From OPU3-GD-OMZ sp964515235 (GTDB lineage Bacteria > Pseudomonadota > Gammaproteobacteria > Methylococcales > Methylomonadaceae): a DNA stretch of 42,397 nt. The notes under the pieces are model-generated. The model did not search any database and was not told the DNA's origin. It saw only the letters and a program-made list of their open reading frames with translations. The stretch spans positions 1 through 42,397 of the forward strand of contig CAZEVO010000016.1 of assembly GCA_964515235.1 (NCBI GenBank), given 5' to 3'. Positions within the stretch are counted from its first letter, which is position 1, and each line of letters opens with the position of its first letter. The position numbers were made by a program, and so were the translations under genes. Positions 1 through 8,329 of this stretch are shown piece after piece.

Positions 1-373
1 ATTTTATTGTAACCCAACGTCCGTGAGTTTTATTGACACCTACTTCCTTCCGTTTGTGTTCTAAAAATTCATTCCAAACATCCAAAAACGTCTTACTAAA
101 AATGGGTTCTTCCATTCGTAGTTTGGTATGTATATCCAAATACATTTCTTTTGCAGTAACAATACTGGTTTCTAAGTTTCTACTACGGGTAGACCTACGA
201 ATGTATTTTTGTTCTTTGTGTATCCACATTTGAAACTGATACACATCACCAGAATTTGGTGTTCGGAATAAAGTTACGTCACCGTCATACAACTTGTGTA
301 TATCAGTTTTAATTTTAGGTTTAGGGGTGCGTTTACGAGGAGGTTTACTTGTGGTTTTGGTGGGTTTCAACAT
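1..373 (-). CDS. Tyrosine recombinase (integrase), N-terminal part, runs off left edge
   Basis: An open frame of 124 codons starts at the ATG on 373-371 and is still open at base 1, so only the N-terminus is present. The first 20 or so residues are rich in Lys, Pro and Thr. Then comes a short beta-type segment (YQFQMWIHKEQKYIRRSTR) like the arm-binding domain of phage-type integrases. It leads into the start of a core-binding domain, where WNEFLEHKRKEVG is followed by THGRW, the usual layout of this family. The catalytic Arg-His-Arg-Tyr domain would lie outside the window. The gene begins about 150 bp from the guaA stop codon and reads away from it, as in islands integrated at guaA. The family call is inferred from pattern only, with no database search. 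The chance that it is a real partial gene is high. Confidence 0.72.
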   Translation of the reverse strand, partial: MLKPTKTTSKPPRKRTPKPKIKTDIHKLYDGDVTLFRTPNSGDVYQFQMWIHKEQKYIRRSTRSRNLETSIVTAKEMYLDIHTKLRMEEPIFSKTFLDVWNEFLEHKRKEVGVNKTHGRWVTIK

Positions 374-390
374 ATTGATTTGTAGTAGTC

Positions 391-497
391 GGTGTAAGTT
401 TGTAAAAACTTTGTAAGTAACTTTTTATAAGTTATTGTTTCAAAACAATAACAGTTAGTATACTTACAAACTTTGTAACTTACAAATACCTTACAAA
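391..497. repeat. Cluster of short direct and inverted repeats next to guaA (putative att region)
   Basis: The motif CTTACAAA occurs three times in direct orientation (463-470, 479-486, 490-497). It occurs once inverted as TTTGTAAG (410-417), with a near copy at 399-406. These lie between the guaA stop codon and the integrase start. Multiple short oriented repeats flanking a crossover site are the usual arrangement of integrase arm-binding sites. That role is inferred. The crossover itself would be expected in the guaA 3' end near 520-535. Confidence 0.5.
431..452. repeat. 22-bp perfect palindrome between guaA and integrase
   Basis: GTTATTGTTT and its exact reverse complement AAACAATAAC flank a CA centre. 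It lies 67 bp beyond the guaA stop and 58 bp before the integrase start. No long T run follows on the guaA strand, so a classical terminator is not convincing. An operator for the integrase or a recombination site is equally possible. Confidence 0.55.
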
Positions 498-519
498 TCA
501 ATAACTTAGGGAGTTTTAA

Positions 520-2109
520 CTACCCCCACTCAATCGTAGCAGGTGGCTTTCCAGAAATATCGTAAGTGACTCGTGAAATTCCTTCAACTTCATTAATGAT
601 TCGCCTCGAAACAAGATCCAGAAAGTCATATGGTAAATGCGCCCAACGTGCTGTCATAAAATCTATAGTTTCAACTGCACGTAATGCAATGACATAATCA
701 TATCGTCGACCATCACCCATAACCCCTACGGATTTAACTGGTAGAAACACTGCAAATGCCTGACTCACTTTATCGTATAAATCATGTCGATAAAGCTCCT
801 CTATAAAAATTGCATCGGCAAAACGCAATAATTCAGCATATTCCTTTTTCACTTCCCCTAAAATTCTTACACCCAAACCCGGACCCGGAAAAGGATGGCG
901 TTTAATCATAATTTCAGGCAACCCTAATTCAATTCCTAGCTTTCTAACTTCATCTTTAAATAATTCCCGTAATGGTTCGACCAGTTTTAGCGTCATATCT
1001 TCTGGCAATCCACCCACATTATGGTGCGACTTTATTAAATGCGCCTTACCACTTTTTGCACCAGCCGACTCAATAACATCCGGGTAAATCGTACCTTGCG
1101 CCAACCATTTTGCATCCGTCAACAATGCAGCCTGTTCATCAAAAATCTCAATAAACAAATTACCAATTATTTTGCGTTTTTCCTCTGGATCAACAATGCC
1201 ATTTAACCGATCTAAATAACGTTGCTCAGCATTAACACGGATCACATTAATTCCCATGTTTTCGGCGAACATTGCCATGACTTGGTCACCTTCATTGAGT
1301 CGGAGCAACCCAGTATCAACAAAAACACACACCAACTGTGCCCCAATAGCCTTATGTAAAAGTGCGGCAACAACCGATGAATCTACACCGCCTGAAAGAC
1401 CCAATATAACTTGTTCTCTACCTACAGACTCTCTAATACTAACAATACTCTCATCAATAATATTGCTCGAATTCCAAAGCACAGAACAACCACAGATATC
1501 TACAGCAAAGCGCTCAAGAATCTTATCACCTTGCTTAGTATGTGTGACTTCAGGGTGAAACTGGACACCGTAAAACTGCCGGTCTTCATCCGCAATACCA
1601 GCTATCGGCGCACTTTCTGTACTAGCAATTAAACTAAAACCTTCTGGCAACCGTTCAACCCTATCTCCATGGCTCATCCAAACATCTAACAAACCATAAC
1701 CTTCTGAAGAAGAGAAATCCTCTATGTCTCTTAATAGACGCGAATGCCCTCTTGCTCGCACTTGCGCGTAGCCAAATTCTCGATGATCAGATGCGACTAC
1801 CCGCCCTCCTAATTGCTCAGCCATTGTTTGCATACCATAACAAATTCCTAACACGGGTATGCCCAAAGAAAAAACACTTAACGGTGCTCTCGGCGTATCA
1901 TCACCAGTTACAGTCTCTGGCCCCCCCGACAGAACAATACCACTCGCTGCAAAATCAATAACCTCCTGATCACTGCATTCACAGGAGAATATCTCACAAT
2001 AAATACCAATTTCCCTAATTCTGCGTGCAATTAATTGTGTGTATTGGGAACCAAAATCTAAAATTAAGATTTTATGGGAATAAATAGCTGCTATCTGTTC
2101 ATTACTCAC
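520..2109 (-). CDS. guaA: GMP synthase (glutamine-hydrolysing)
   Basis: Converts XMP, glutamine and ATP to GMP in the cytoplasm, the last step of guanine nucleotide synthesis. The 529-residue protein matches the usual length. The N-terminal class I amidotransferase has the nucleophile Cys90 in GICYGMQ and the partners His185 and Glu187 in GVQFHPEVTHT. The ATP-pyrophosphatase P-loop LSGGVDSS is at 238-245. The C-terminal dimerisation domain ends in the typical PPATIEWG. The start codon is GTG, with only a weak ribosome site before it. Upstream guaB is 67 bp away in the same direction, so this is the usual guaBA operon. The 3' end abuts an integrase gene, and the guaA 3' end is a known integration site for genomic islands. 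Confidence 0.97.
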   Translation of the reverse strand: MSNEQIAAIYSHKILILDFGSQYTQLIARRIREIGIYCEIFSCECSDQEVIDFAASGIVLSGGPETVTGDDTPRAPLSVFSLGIPVLGICYGMQTMAEQLGGRVVASDHREFGYAQVRARGHSRLLRDIEDFSSSEGYGLLDVWMSHGDRVERLPEGFSLIASTESAPIAGIADEDRQFYGVQFHPEVTHTKQGDKILERFAVDICGCSVLWNSSNIIDESIVSIRESVGREQVILGLSGGVDSSVVAALLHKAIGAQLVCVFVDTGLLRLNEGDQVMAMFAENMGINVIRVNAEQRYLDRLNGIVDPEEKRKIIGNLFIEIFDEQAALLTDAKWLAQGTIYPDVIESAGAKSGKAHLIKSHHNVGGLPEDMTLKLVEPLRELFKDEVRKLGIELGLPEIMIKRHPFPGPGLGVRILGEVKKEYAELLRFADAIFIEELYRHDLYDKVSQAFAVFLPVKSVGVMGDGRRYDYVIALRAVETIDFMTARWAHLPYDFLDLVSRRIINEVEGISRVTYDISGKPPATIEWG

Positions 2110-2176
2110 GATAAATTTTCTAGAAAATAAGTTAAAAAAGGGTCAATGCGCTCGCACTAAGACTATTTCTCGTAGA

Positions 2177-3643
2177 TCAGTCTAAACGATAATTTGGTGC
2201 TTCTTTGGTAATCGTAACATCATGAACATGACTTTCACGCATTCCGGCATTAGTCACTCGGACAAATTCTGCTTTTTCATGTAAGGCGCTAATCGATTCA
2301 CAACCGGTATATCCCATACAAGCACGTATACCACCAATCAACTGATAAATAATAGCATTTAACCCACCCTTATACGGCACTCGCCCCTCTATACCTTCAG
2401 GAACAAGCTTCTCAACTGTTTCAGCTTCTTCTTGAAAATACCGGTCACTTGACCCCTGTTTCTGAGCCATCGCACCCAAAGAGCCCATTCCCCGGTAAGT
2501 TTTATAAGATCGCCCTTGAAATAACTCTACATCACCTGGCGCCTCTTCTGTTCCGGCAAACAACCCTCCTAACATAACCGCATTAGCTCCAGAAGCTAAT
2601 GCTTTAGCAACATCGCCAGAATAACGAATCCCTCCATCAGCGATAAAAGGGACTCCGGTTCCGCGTAGCGCCTCAGAAACATTATTAATTGCTGTGATTT
2701 GCGGCACTCCAACACCAGCAACAATACGTGTTGTGCAAATAGACCCCGGACCAATACCTACTTTAACGCCATCAGCCCCGGCTTCGACTAACGCTCTTGC
2801 AGCATCTGCCGTCGCAATGTTACCTCCAATAACCTGTAATTCCGGATACATACCTTTAATCGTCTTAATGCGTTGTAAAACACCACTAGAATGTCCGTGC
2901 GCAGTATCGACTACTACAACATCAACACCGGCTTGCACTAACGCTGTCACTCGCTCTTCCGTATCAACCCCGGTTCCGACTGCTGCACCCACTCTCAAAC
3001 GCTCAAAACTATCTTTGCTGGCTTGTGGATAATCTTTTGCTTTTTGAATATCTTTAACCGTAATTAAACCGCGCAGATGAAAATCCTTATTAACAACCAA
3101 TACCTTCTCAATACGATGTTGATGTAACAGCGAAATTGCTTCTTTCTGATCAGCTTCCTCACTCACCGTAATTAATCTATCTTTAGGCGTCATAACTTTT
3201 GTGACCGACTCCCCCAGTCGTGTCTCAAAACGAAGATCACGGCTCGTTACAATGCCTAACAAATCATCTCCATCTACAACAGGTACACCAGAAATATTAT
3301 GTTGTTGCGTTAACAGCATAACGTCTTTAATACTCATATGCGGTGATACTGTTATGGGCTCTCGGATCACGCCACTCTCATATTTTTTCACGCACCCCAC
3401 TTCATAAGCTTGTTGGTCGATCGTCATATTCTTATGAAGAATACCTATACCTCCTTCTTGAGCTATATTGATCGCTAACCGTGATTCAGTTACTGAATCC
3501 ATTGCCGCAGAAACAAGCGGGATATTGAGGTTAATTTCACGAGTTAGCTGCGTTGACAGATCTACATCCTTTGGCAATACTGTCGAATGCGCAGGGACTA
3601 ACAAAACATCGTCAAAAGTAAGAGCTTCCTGAATTATCCGCAT
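2177..3643 (-). CDS. guaB: IMP dehydrogenase
   Basis: Oxidises IMP to XMP with NAD+, the committed step to GMP. At 488 residues it is full length. The TIM barrel begins with LTFDDVLLVPAHS. Two CBS domains are inserted at about 93-205. The catalytic Cys303 lies in GPGSICTTR, and the flap segment YRGMGSLGAM is at 383-392. The start ATG is preceded by an AGGTAG ribosome site and a good -10 box at 3674-3679. It is the first gene of the guaBA operon. Confidence 0.97.
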   Translation of the reverse strand: MRIIQEALTFDDVLLVPAHSTVLPKDVDLSTQLTREINLNIPLVSAAMDSVTESRLAINIAQEGGIGILHKNMTIDQQAYEVGCVKKYESGVIREPITVSPHMSIKDVMLLTQQHNISGVPVVDGDDLLGIVTSRDLRFETRLGESVTKVMTPKDRLITVSEEADQKEAISLLHQHRIEKVLVVNKDFHLRGLITVKDIQKAKDYPQASKDSFERLRVGAAVGTGVDTEERVTALVQAGVDVVVVDTAHGHSSGVLQRIKTIKGMYPELQVIGGNIATADAARALVEAGADGVKVGIGPGSICTTRIVAGVGVPQITAINNVSEALRGTGVPFIADGGIRYSGDVAKALASGANAVMLGGLFAGTEEAPGDVELFQGRSYKTYRGMGSLGAMAQKQGSSDRYFQEEAETVEKLVPEGIEGRVPYKGGLNAIIYQLIGGIRACMGYTGCESISALHEKAEFVRVTNAGMRESHVHDVTITKEAPNYRLD

Positions 3644-3673
3644 ACATCTACCTAAATTTCAAAATAACTGCGT

Positions 3674-3679
3674 ATTATA
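3674..3679 (-). promoter_or_regulatory. Putative -10 box for guaBA
   Basis: On the minus strand the hexamer is TATAAT, 30 bp before the guaB ATG, giving a leader of roughly 25 nt. No good -35 hexamer lies at 17 bp spacing; the region there is A-rich. No PurR-type operator was recognised. Confidence 0.4.
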
Positions 3680-3720
3680 CAATGATACAACGCCTTTTTT
3701 TTAAGTCTATTTTCACAAAA

Positions 3721-4632
3721 CTATTTTTCACTATCAAATAACGCCTCTAACTGGCTAAAGTTTTTAATATCTTCTGATCTTACTTCTTGCTCATTCACTC
3801 GCGCAAAAAAGATGGGAATCAATGCAGCAACAACAACAGACTCTAAGAAAGTCGCCTTTAAAACCCATGCAAAAACCATCGCAAAAACATTTACCCAGAA
3901 ACCCATTTCAAATGGAACGATACTATCTACCCATGCCCAAGGATAAAGCAAAACACTATAAAGTAGTATTAATCCCACATACATCAGGCCATTCACAATC
4001 CAGAGTGACTTAGAATAAGCATTAACCTCCTGAGCAAATAACAACAATCCTTTTTTGGCTGTTAATTCAACTGTTTCTTTTGATGTTGCCTTAATCACAT
4101 AAGCTAGAATAATTTCAGCCTGAAATGCTGTTAAAAAATTAACAACCATATTAACCAATATGGTTAAAGATGACTGGCCAAAACAAAATCGCTCCAAACG
4201 ACACCGGTCACTATAAATGAGGGTTAACCCTTGTCTAATTTGACGCTCGATGCGGGCTAACTCTACAGTACCACCAAAATAAGTCGCTGCCGCATCCTTG
4301 TATCGCATAAATTGCTCTTTACTTGAGAAAACAACAGATTCATCCAATTGATCAACCAAGACCCGAATATGTCCGACACGCCGAGGTAACATCGTTGTCC
4401 CTCGCACGATAAAAGCCAAGTAACCACAAACACAAAACCCAACAACCGATCCTATTTGAGCAGGTAATGTTGAATGTATTTCAAAAGCATTACCAATGAG
4501 TCCAACCCCTGCCCCAATAAGCGTGGCTGCGACAAAACAAAAAGCAATCACTATCCAAGCCCAGAATTTTAAAATTAAACAGGACATGGTTTTCTCAACC
4601 AACTGAACAGATGCTAACAATTTTACTTCCAT
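3721..4632 (-). CDS. Uncharacterised multi-spanning inner membrane protein
   Basis: I do not recognise the family. The start chosen is the ATG at 4632, because GGAG lies six bases before it. A TTG twelve bases upstream (4644) would place that ribosome site inside the coding sequence. The product is about 303 residues. Two hydrophobic segments lie near the N-terminus (about 20-45 and 58-77). A charged region of about 70 residues follows, containing a basic RIERQIRQG stretch, then three or four further membrane segments. The C-terminus is acidic and soluble. It is transcribed toward guaB but has its own start region. No catalytic motif is visible. A channel, transporter subunit or sensor cannot be distinguished. 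Confidence 0.75.
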   Translation of the reverse strand: MEVKLLASVQLVEKTMSCLILKFWAWIVIAFCFVAATLIGAGVGLIGNAFEIHSTLPAQIGSVVGFCVCGYLAFIVRGTTMLPRRVGHIRVLVDQLDESVVFSSKEQFMRYKDAAATYFGGTVELARIERQIRQGLTLIYSDRCRLERFCFGQSSLTILVNMVVNFLTAFQAEIILAYVIKATSKETVELTAKKGLLLFAQEVNAYSKSLWIVNGLMYVGLILLYSVLLYPWAWVDSIVPFEMGFWVNVFAMVFAWVLKATFLESVVVAALIPIFFARVNEQEVRSEDIKNFSQLEALFDSEK

Positions 4633-4818
4633 ACGAAACTCCAAAAATAATTCTAAATTACTTTATTCCTCTACCTAACCATATTCAATAACGTTACATG
4701 CTGAAAAGTACTGCAACCATCTAACGACAAGAGACAAACATACCCAAGTACTATGAATGAAATACACTGTACTCCGCATTAAAATAAAAACCTAGCAATA
4801 TCAAATTAATAATCTAAA

Positions 4819-4837
4819 TAAGTCCGAACCGGACTTA
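4819..4837. terminator. Hairpin downstream of the TauE/SafE gene
   Basis: An 8-bp perfect stem (TAAGTCCG/CGGACTTA) with a three-base loop lies 42 bp beyond the stop of the minus-strand exporter gene. It is followed on that strand by TTTAGATTATTAATT, which is only moderately T-rich. It may be a weak intrinsic terminator or an operator. Confidence 0.35.
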
Positions 4838-4879
4838 ACAATTTCCTAAGCTATCTGAAACGAATTTTATTTAGGCCTT

Positions 4880-5668
4880 TTACAATAAAAGTCTAAATGC
4901 TGCTAACAAAAGCAAATAAGAAAAAAACTGTTGTAGTCTTTCCACTGGCAATTGTGTCGCCATTTGAGCACCTATCGGTGCAAAAAAAATACTAGTTGCG
5001 ATAATAGCCATAAAAGCAGGTAAATAAATATAGCCAAAAAAACCCGGCAAAGATGCCGTCACACCCCATCCTAAAATGATATAGCTTAACGTGGATGCTA
5101 CTGCAATTGGTAAGCCGCAAGCACTAGAGACGCCCACTGCTACTTTCATAGGCTGTTTCATATAGACTAAATACGGCACTGTAAGCGTGCCGCCACCAAT
5201 CCCCAAAGATGAAGAAAATAATCCAATAACTCCGCCTGCCATACTAAAAGGTAGGCAAACCACAAACCTGTTTTTCATTTTACCTCTAGAAGGCATCAGC
5301 AGACTCAGCCCAACATAAATCAGAAAAAATGCGAAAAACTCTTTTAACAATTGCCCAGAACTTTGATGCACTAGAGAAGCTCCTATAACAGCACCAATCA
5401 AAACCGTAGGTGCCATCTTCTGGACAATACCCCAATCAATATTCCCTATTCGCCAATGTGCATAAGTTGAAGCTATTGATGTCACCACAATAGTGGCCAA
5501 TGATGTCGCAATCGCCACCACCATAATCAAGTGTTGTTCAAACCCCTGCCATAAAAATAAAACAAATAAACTCGGTACGATAACAATTCCACCGCCAATA
5601 CCAAAAAGGCCGGCTAAAATCCCAGCAATCGCACCCAATACTAAACAAGAAATAATGATCTCAACCAA
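4880..5668 (-). CDS. TauE/SafE-family sulfite/organosulfonate exporter-like permease
   Basis: An integral membrane protein of 262 residues. It has the internal duplication typical of this family: a Gly-rich segment with GIGGGIVIVPSLF near residue 23 and its counterpart LGIGGGTLTVPYLV in the second half. About eight hydrophobic segments fit. Family members export sulfite, sulfoacetate or related anions, but the substrate cannot be read from the sequence. The start is TTG at 5668, six bases after an AGG in AATAGGTGTGTC. It is divergent from cca across a 161-bp gap. No sulfur-oxidation gene is next to it. Confidence 0.88.
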   Translation of the reverse strand: MVEIIISCLVLGAIAGILAGLFGIGGGIVIVPSLFVLFLWQGFEQHLIMVVAIATSLATIVVTSIASTYAHWRIGNIDWGIVQKMAPTVLIGAVIGASLVHQSSGQLLKEFFAFFLIYVGLSLLMPSRGKMKNRFVVCLPFSMAGGVIGLFSSSLGIGGGTLTVPYLVYMKQPMKVAVGVSSACGLPIAVASTLSYIILGWGVTASLPGFFGYIYLPAFMAIIATSIFFAPIGAQMATQLPVERLQQFFSYLLLLAAFRLLL

Positions 5669-5829
5669 GACACACCTATTTAATTTTCTATTTACAGCCC
5701 CGTTATTTAACCAAAACCTGAACTAAAACTATCGCACCCACTATTTCAGTACTATCATCTTATAGATTCTTCTACCTGTCAGTAGCGAATTATCATAAAA
5801 TAATCTCTTAAAAAAAGGCTTAACTGATT

Positions 5830-7062
5830 TTGGAAACTTATCTTGTTGGCGGAGCAGTCCGCGATAAACTTTTAAACTACCCCTTTACTGAAAGAGACTG
5901 GGTCGTTATCGGAGAATCTCCCGAATCAATGATTGCTCAAAACTTTATTCCAGTTGGAAAAAACTTCCCTGTTTTTTTACACCCTCATACACGTGAAGAA
6001 TACGCTTTAGCACGTACTGAACGCAAAACCTCTCCCGGCTACACCGGCTTTAATTTCCACGCTACCCCAGATGTTACTCTAGAACAAGACCTTATTCGCC
6101 GCGACCTCACTATCAATGCAATTGCACTATCGTCATCTGGCCAGTTAATCGACCCTTATGGTGGCCAACGCGATCTTAAAAGACGAATTCTGCGCCATGT
6201 TTCACCAGCATTTAATGAAGACCCTGTCAGACTTTTACGTATTGCTCGCTTCGCTGCACGTTATGCCCACTTAGGCTTTAAAATTGCCGATGAAACACTA
6301 TCATTAATGCGCCAAATGGTTATACAAGGTGAAATTAACCATTTAGTAGCCGAACGCGTCTGGACTGAAACGCACAAAGCCTTAACTGAAGACCAACCTT
6401 CTCATTTTTTTGAAACACTCAGAAGTTGTGATGCATTGGCAATTATTTTTCCGGAAATCAATGCACTCTTCGGCATTCCGCAACCCAAAAAATTTCATCC
6501 AGAAATTGACACTGGTATTCATGCCTTATTGACTGTTGACCAAGCCGCTCAACTAACAAATGACCCCTCAACACGCTTTGCTGCTTTAGTTCACGACTTA
6601 GGTAAAGCTAAAACCTCACCCAACAACTGGCCAAGCCATCAAGGGCATGAAGCACTCGGGATACCCATATTAAAACAGCTTTGCCATCGGCTGAGAATAC
6701 CAAAATCGTATCAAGCTCTTGCCTTAAACGTTATGCTGCACCACACTTCTTCGCATAAAGTGATGCATCTTCAACCTGAAAAACTAACAGAAATATTATT
6801 AAATACTGGTGCTTTTAAAAAGGAAAATACATTACAAAAATTTTTATTAGCATGTGAAGCTGACGCAAAGGGGCGAACAGGACTTGAGAAAAAACCTTAT
6901 CCGCAAGCATTCTTTATTCAAAATGCCCAACAAGCCGCACTAGCAATAAATACCAAACCATTCACCTCTGGATTATTGAAGGGTCCTGAAATTAGTGCCG
7001 CTATTCATCAGTCTCGAGTCCAGGCGATTACTGACTTTTATAACACTTCTAAAGTGGAATAA
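5830..7062 (+). CDS. cca: Multifunctional CCA-adding enzyme (tRNA nucleotidyltransferase with HD domain)
   Basis: Adds or repairs the 3' CCA of tRNA without a template. At 410 residues it matches the gammaproteobacterial class II enzyme. The nucleotidyltransferase core has GGAVRD at 7-12 and the metal-binding acidic pair in ERD (21-23). RRDLTINAIA lies at 90-99 and EDPVRLLRIARFAAR at 130-144. The C-terminal HD phosphohydrolase domain carries VHDLGK (254-259), as in the E. coli enzyme. The start is TTG, judged by alignment with METYLVGGAVRD; the only possible ribosome site (AAGG) is about 11 bases upstream. Its end overlaps the convergent lipoprotein gene by 14 bp. Confidence 0.96.
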   Translation: METYLVGGAVRDKLLNYPFTERDWVVIGESPESMIAQNFIPVGKNFPVFLHPHTREEYALARTERKTSPGYTGFNFHATPDVTLEQDLIRRDLTINAIALSSSGQLIDPYGGQRDLKRRILRHVSPAFNEDPVRLLRIARFAARYAHLGFKIADETLSLMRQMVIQGEINHLVAERVWTETHKALTEDQPSHFFETLRSCDALAIIFPEINALFGIPQPKKFHPEIDTGIHALLTVDQAAQLTNDPSTRFAALVHDLGKAKTSPNNWPSHQGHEALGIPILKQLCHRLRIPKSYQALALNVMLHHTSSHKVMHLQPEKLTEILLNTGAFKKENTLQKFLLACEADAKGRTGLEKKPYPQAFFIQNAQQAALAINTKPFTSGLLKGPEISAAIHQSRVQAITDFYNTSKVE

Positions 7063-7762
7063 ATGCCGTTACCATCGATTGTAAAGCAGATTTAAGGACT
7101 CGATGCTGTCTGTTAGCCATTATCTGAGCAATCATATCCTGAGCATTTATTATTTTCCCAAACAACCGCTCAAAACTAAGATTCACCTCTACAGCATCTC
7201 CAGAACTAACCAAAAACACCGAGCCAGAAGCAGATTGCTTGGTACGAATCAACCAAGAGGCAACTTCCACATTACGAGCACTATTATAAAGTTTCTGGGC
7301 ATCTAAAAAATCAATCAAATAAAACTCTTGCTGACTCTGATAAGCTTCAAAAATCATAGTCTGCAACCCCGCAATAAAGGCTTGCACCCGATCTCCCTTA
7401 AAGTCATCATCAAAACTTAACCAAATACAATCAATACTTTTCACGCCATTAATAGACATATAGGGAAATTTCACCAAATCAGCAACGGCTTCTTCTACCC
7501 CCTGATAACCACTCTTACGCCACTCCTCTGGGTTTCGCTTATATAACTTAACCGCCAACTCTTTTAACGCTAAAAAAACAATTTTTTGATGTGTTTCTGT
7601 CACTAAATTAATATCCGTTTTGGCAACAGAAGCCATTTTAAATTCGGAACTACTAAGCGACTCAGTCGGCCTAACAGCCGATGAACAACCCGTCATTAAT
7701 AGCATTAAAAATACCAATAAGAACCAACCACTCAATTTTCCAATTTGATAATAACAACCCAT
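7049..7762 (-). CDS. Uncharacterised lipoprotein
   Basis: A hydrophobic N-terminal segment ends in a lipobox (LMTGC), so the mature protein should begin at lipidated Cys26 and be membrane anchored. The residues after the Cys are SSAV, with no Asp at +2, which favours the outer membrane. The remaining 210 residues look like a soluble mixed alpha/beta domain. They carry a central CIWLSFDDDF motif and an SFERLFGKIINAQDMIAQIMANRQHRV tail. I do not recognise the family. It is convergent with cca (14-bp overlap) and divergent from yajQ. Confidence 0.8.
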   Translation of the reverse strand: MGCYYQIGKLSGWFLLVFLMLLMTGCSSAVRPTESLSSSEFKMASVAKTDINLVTETHQKIVFLALKELAVKLYKRNPEEWRKSGYQGVEEAVADLVKFPYMSINGVKSIDCIWLSFDDDFKGDRVQAFIAGLQTMIFEAYQSQQEFYLIDFLDAQKLYNSARNVEVASWLIRTKQSASGSVFLVSSGDAVEVNLSFERLFGKIINAQDMIAQIMANRQHRVLKSALQSMVTAFIPL

Positions 7763-7846
7763 GAACCTATTTTTTTACCTGAATTTGAATATCATAAAAA
7801 ACTTCCTTATAGTGACACTTTATTAACAACTTTATAACCTTTACCT

Positions 7847-8329
7847 ATGCCTTCTTTTGATATAGTTTCAGAATTTGATCAACATGAAGCAAATAATGCG
7901 GTTGATCAAGCCAACCGCGAAGTTACCACGCGCTTTGACTTTAAGGGGTCAGGTGCTAAATTTGAATTTAATGATAACATCATTAAATCATTTGCTGAAA
8001 ACGACTTTCAACTTCAACAAATGCTCGATATTGTACAATTAAAACTCACTAAACGTGGAATAGATACATCCTGCTTGGAAACTGCAGAAGCCCAAATAAC
8101 CGGCAAAACAGCACATCAACAAACAACCCTTAAGCACGGTCTTGATACGCCTTTAGCACGTAAAATTGTTAAATTAATAAAAGATAACAAACTTAAAGTC
8201 CAAGCCGCTATTCAAGGGGAAAAAGTTCGCGTAACCGGTAAAAAAAGAGATGACCTGCAACAAGTCATTCAATTACTAAAACAAGAATCATTTGAGATGC
8301 CCTTACAGTTTGATAACTTTAGAGATTAA
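7847..8329 (+). CDS. yajQ: YajQ-family nucleotide-binding protein
   Basis: A cytoplasmic protein of 160 residues, close to the E. coli length. It opens with the family hallmark MPSFDIVSEFDQHEANNAVD, followed by TTRFDFKGSGAKFEF, and later has the basic KLIKDNKLKVQAAIQGEKVRVTGKKRDDLQ region. Homologues bind c-di-GMP in Xanthomonas and have been linked to RNA or nucleotide binding elsewhere. The ligand here is not evident. Its stop overlaps the convergent rsmE end by 4 bp. No Shine-Dalgarno is visible. Confidence 0.95.
   Translation: MPSFDIVSEFDQHEANNAVDQANREVTTRFDFKGSGAKFEFNDNIIKSFAENDFQLQQMLDIVQLKLTKRGIDTSCLETAEAQITGKTAHQQTTLKHGLDTPLARKIVKLIKDNKLKVQAAIQGEKVRVTGKKRDDLQQVIQLLKQESFEMPLQFDNFRD

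Noticed and set aside
33..233. Plus-strand 66-codon frame in the left edge
   Set aside because: It lies opposite the integrase N-terminus, which has a recognisable domain pattern; this frame has none.
430..452. Palindrome as a guaA rho-independent terminator
   Set aside because: The stem is very AT-rich and no T run follows on the guaA strand; it is kept as an unexplained palindrome instead.
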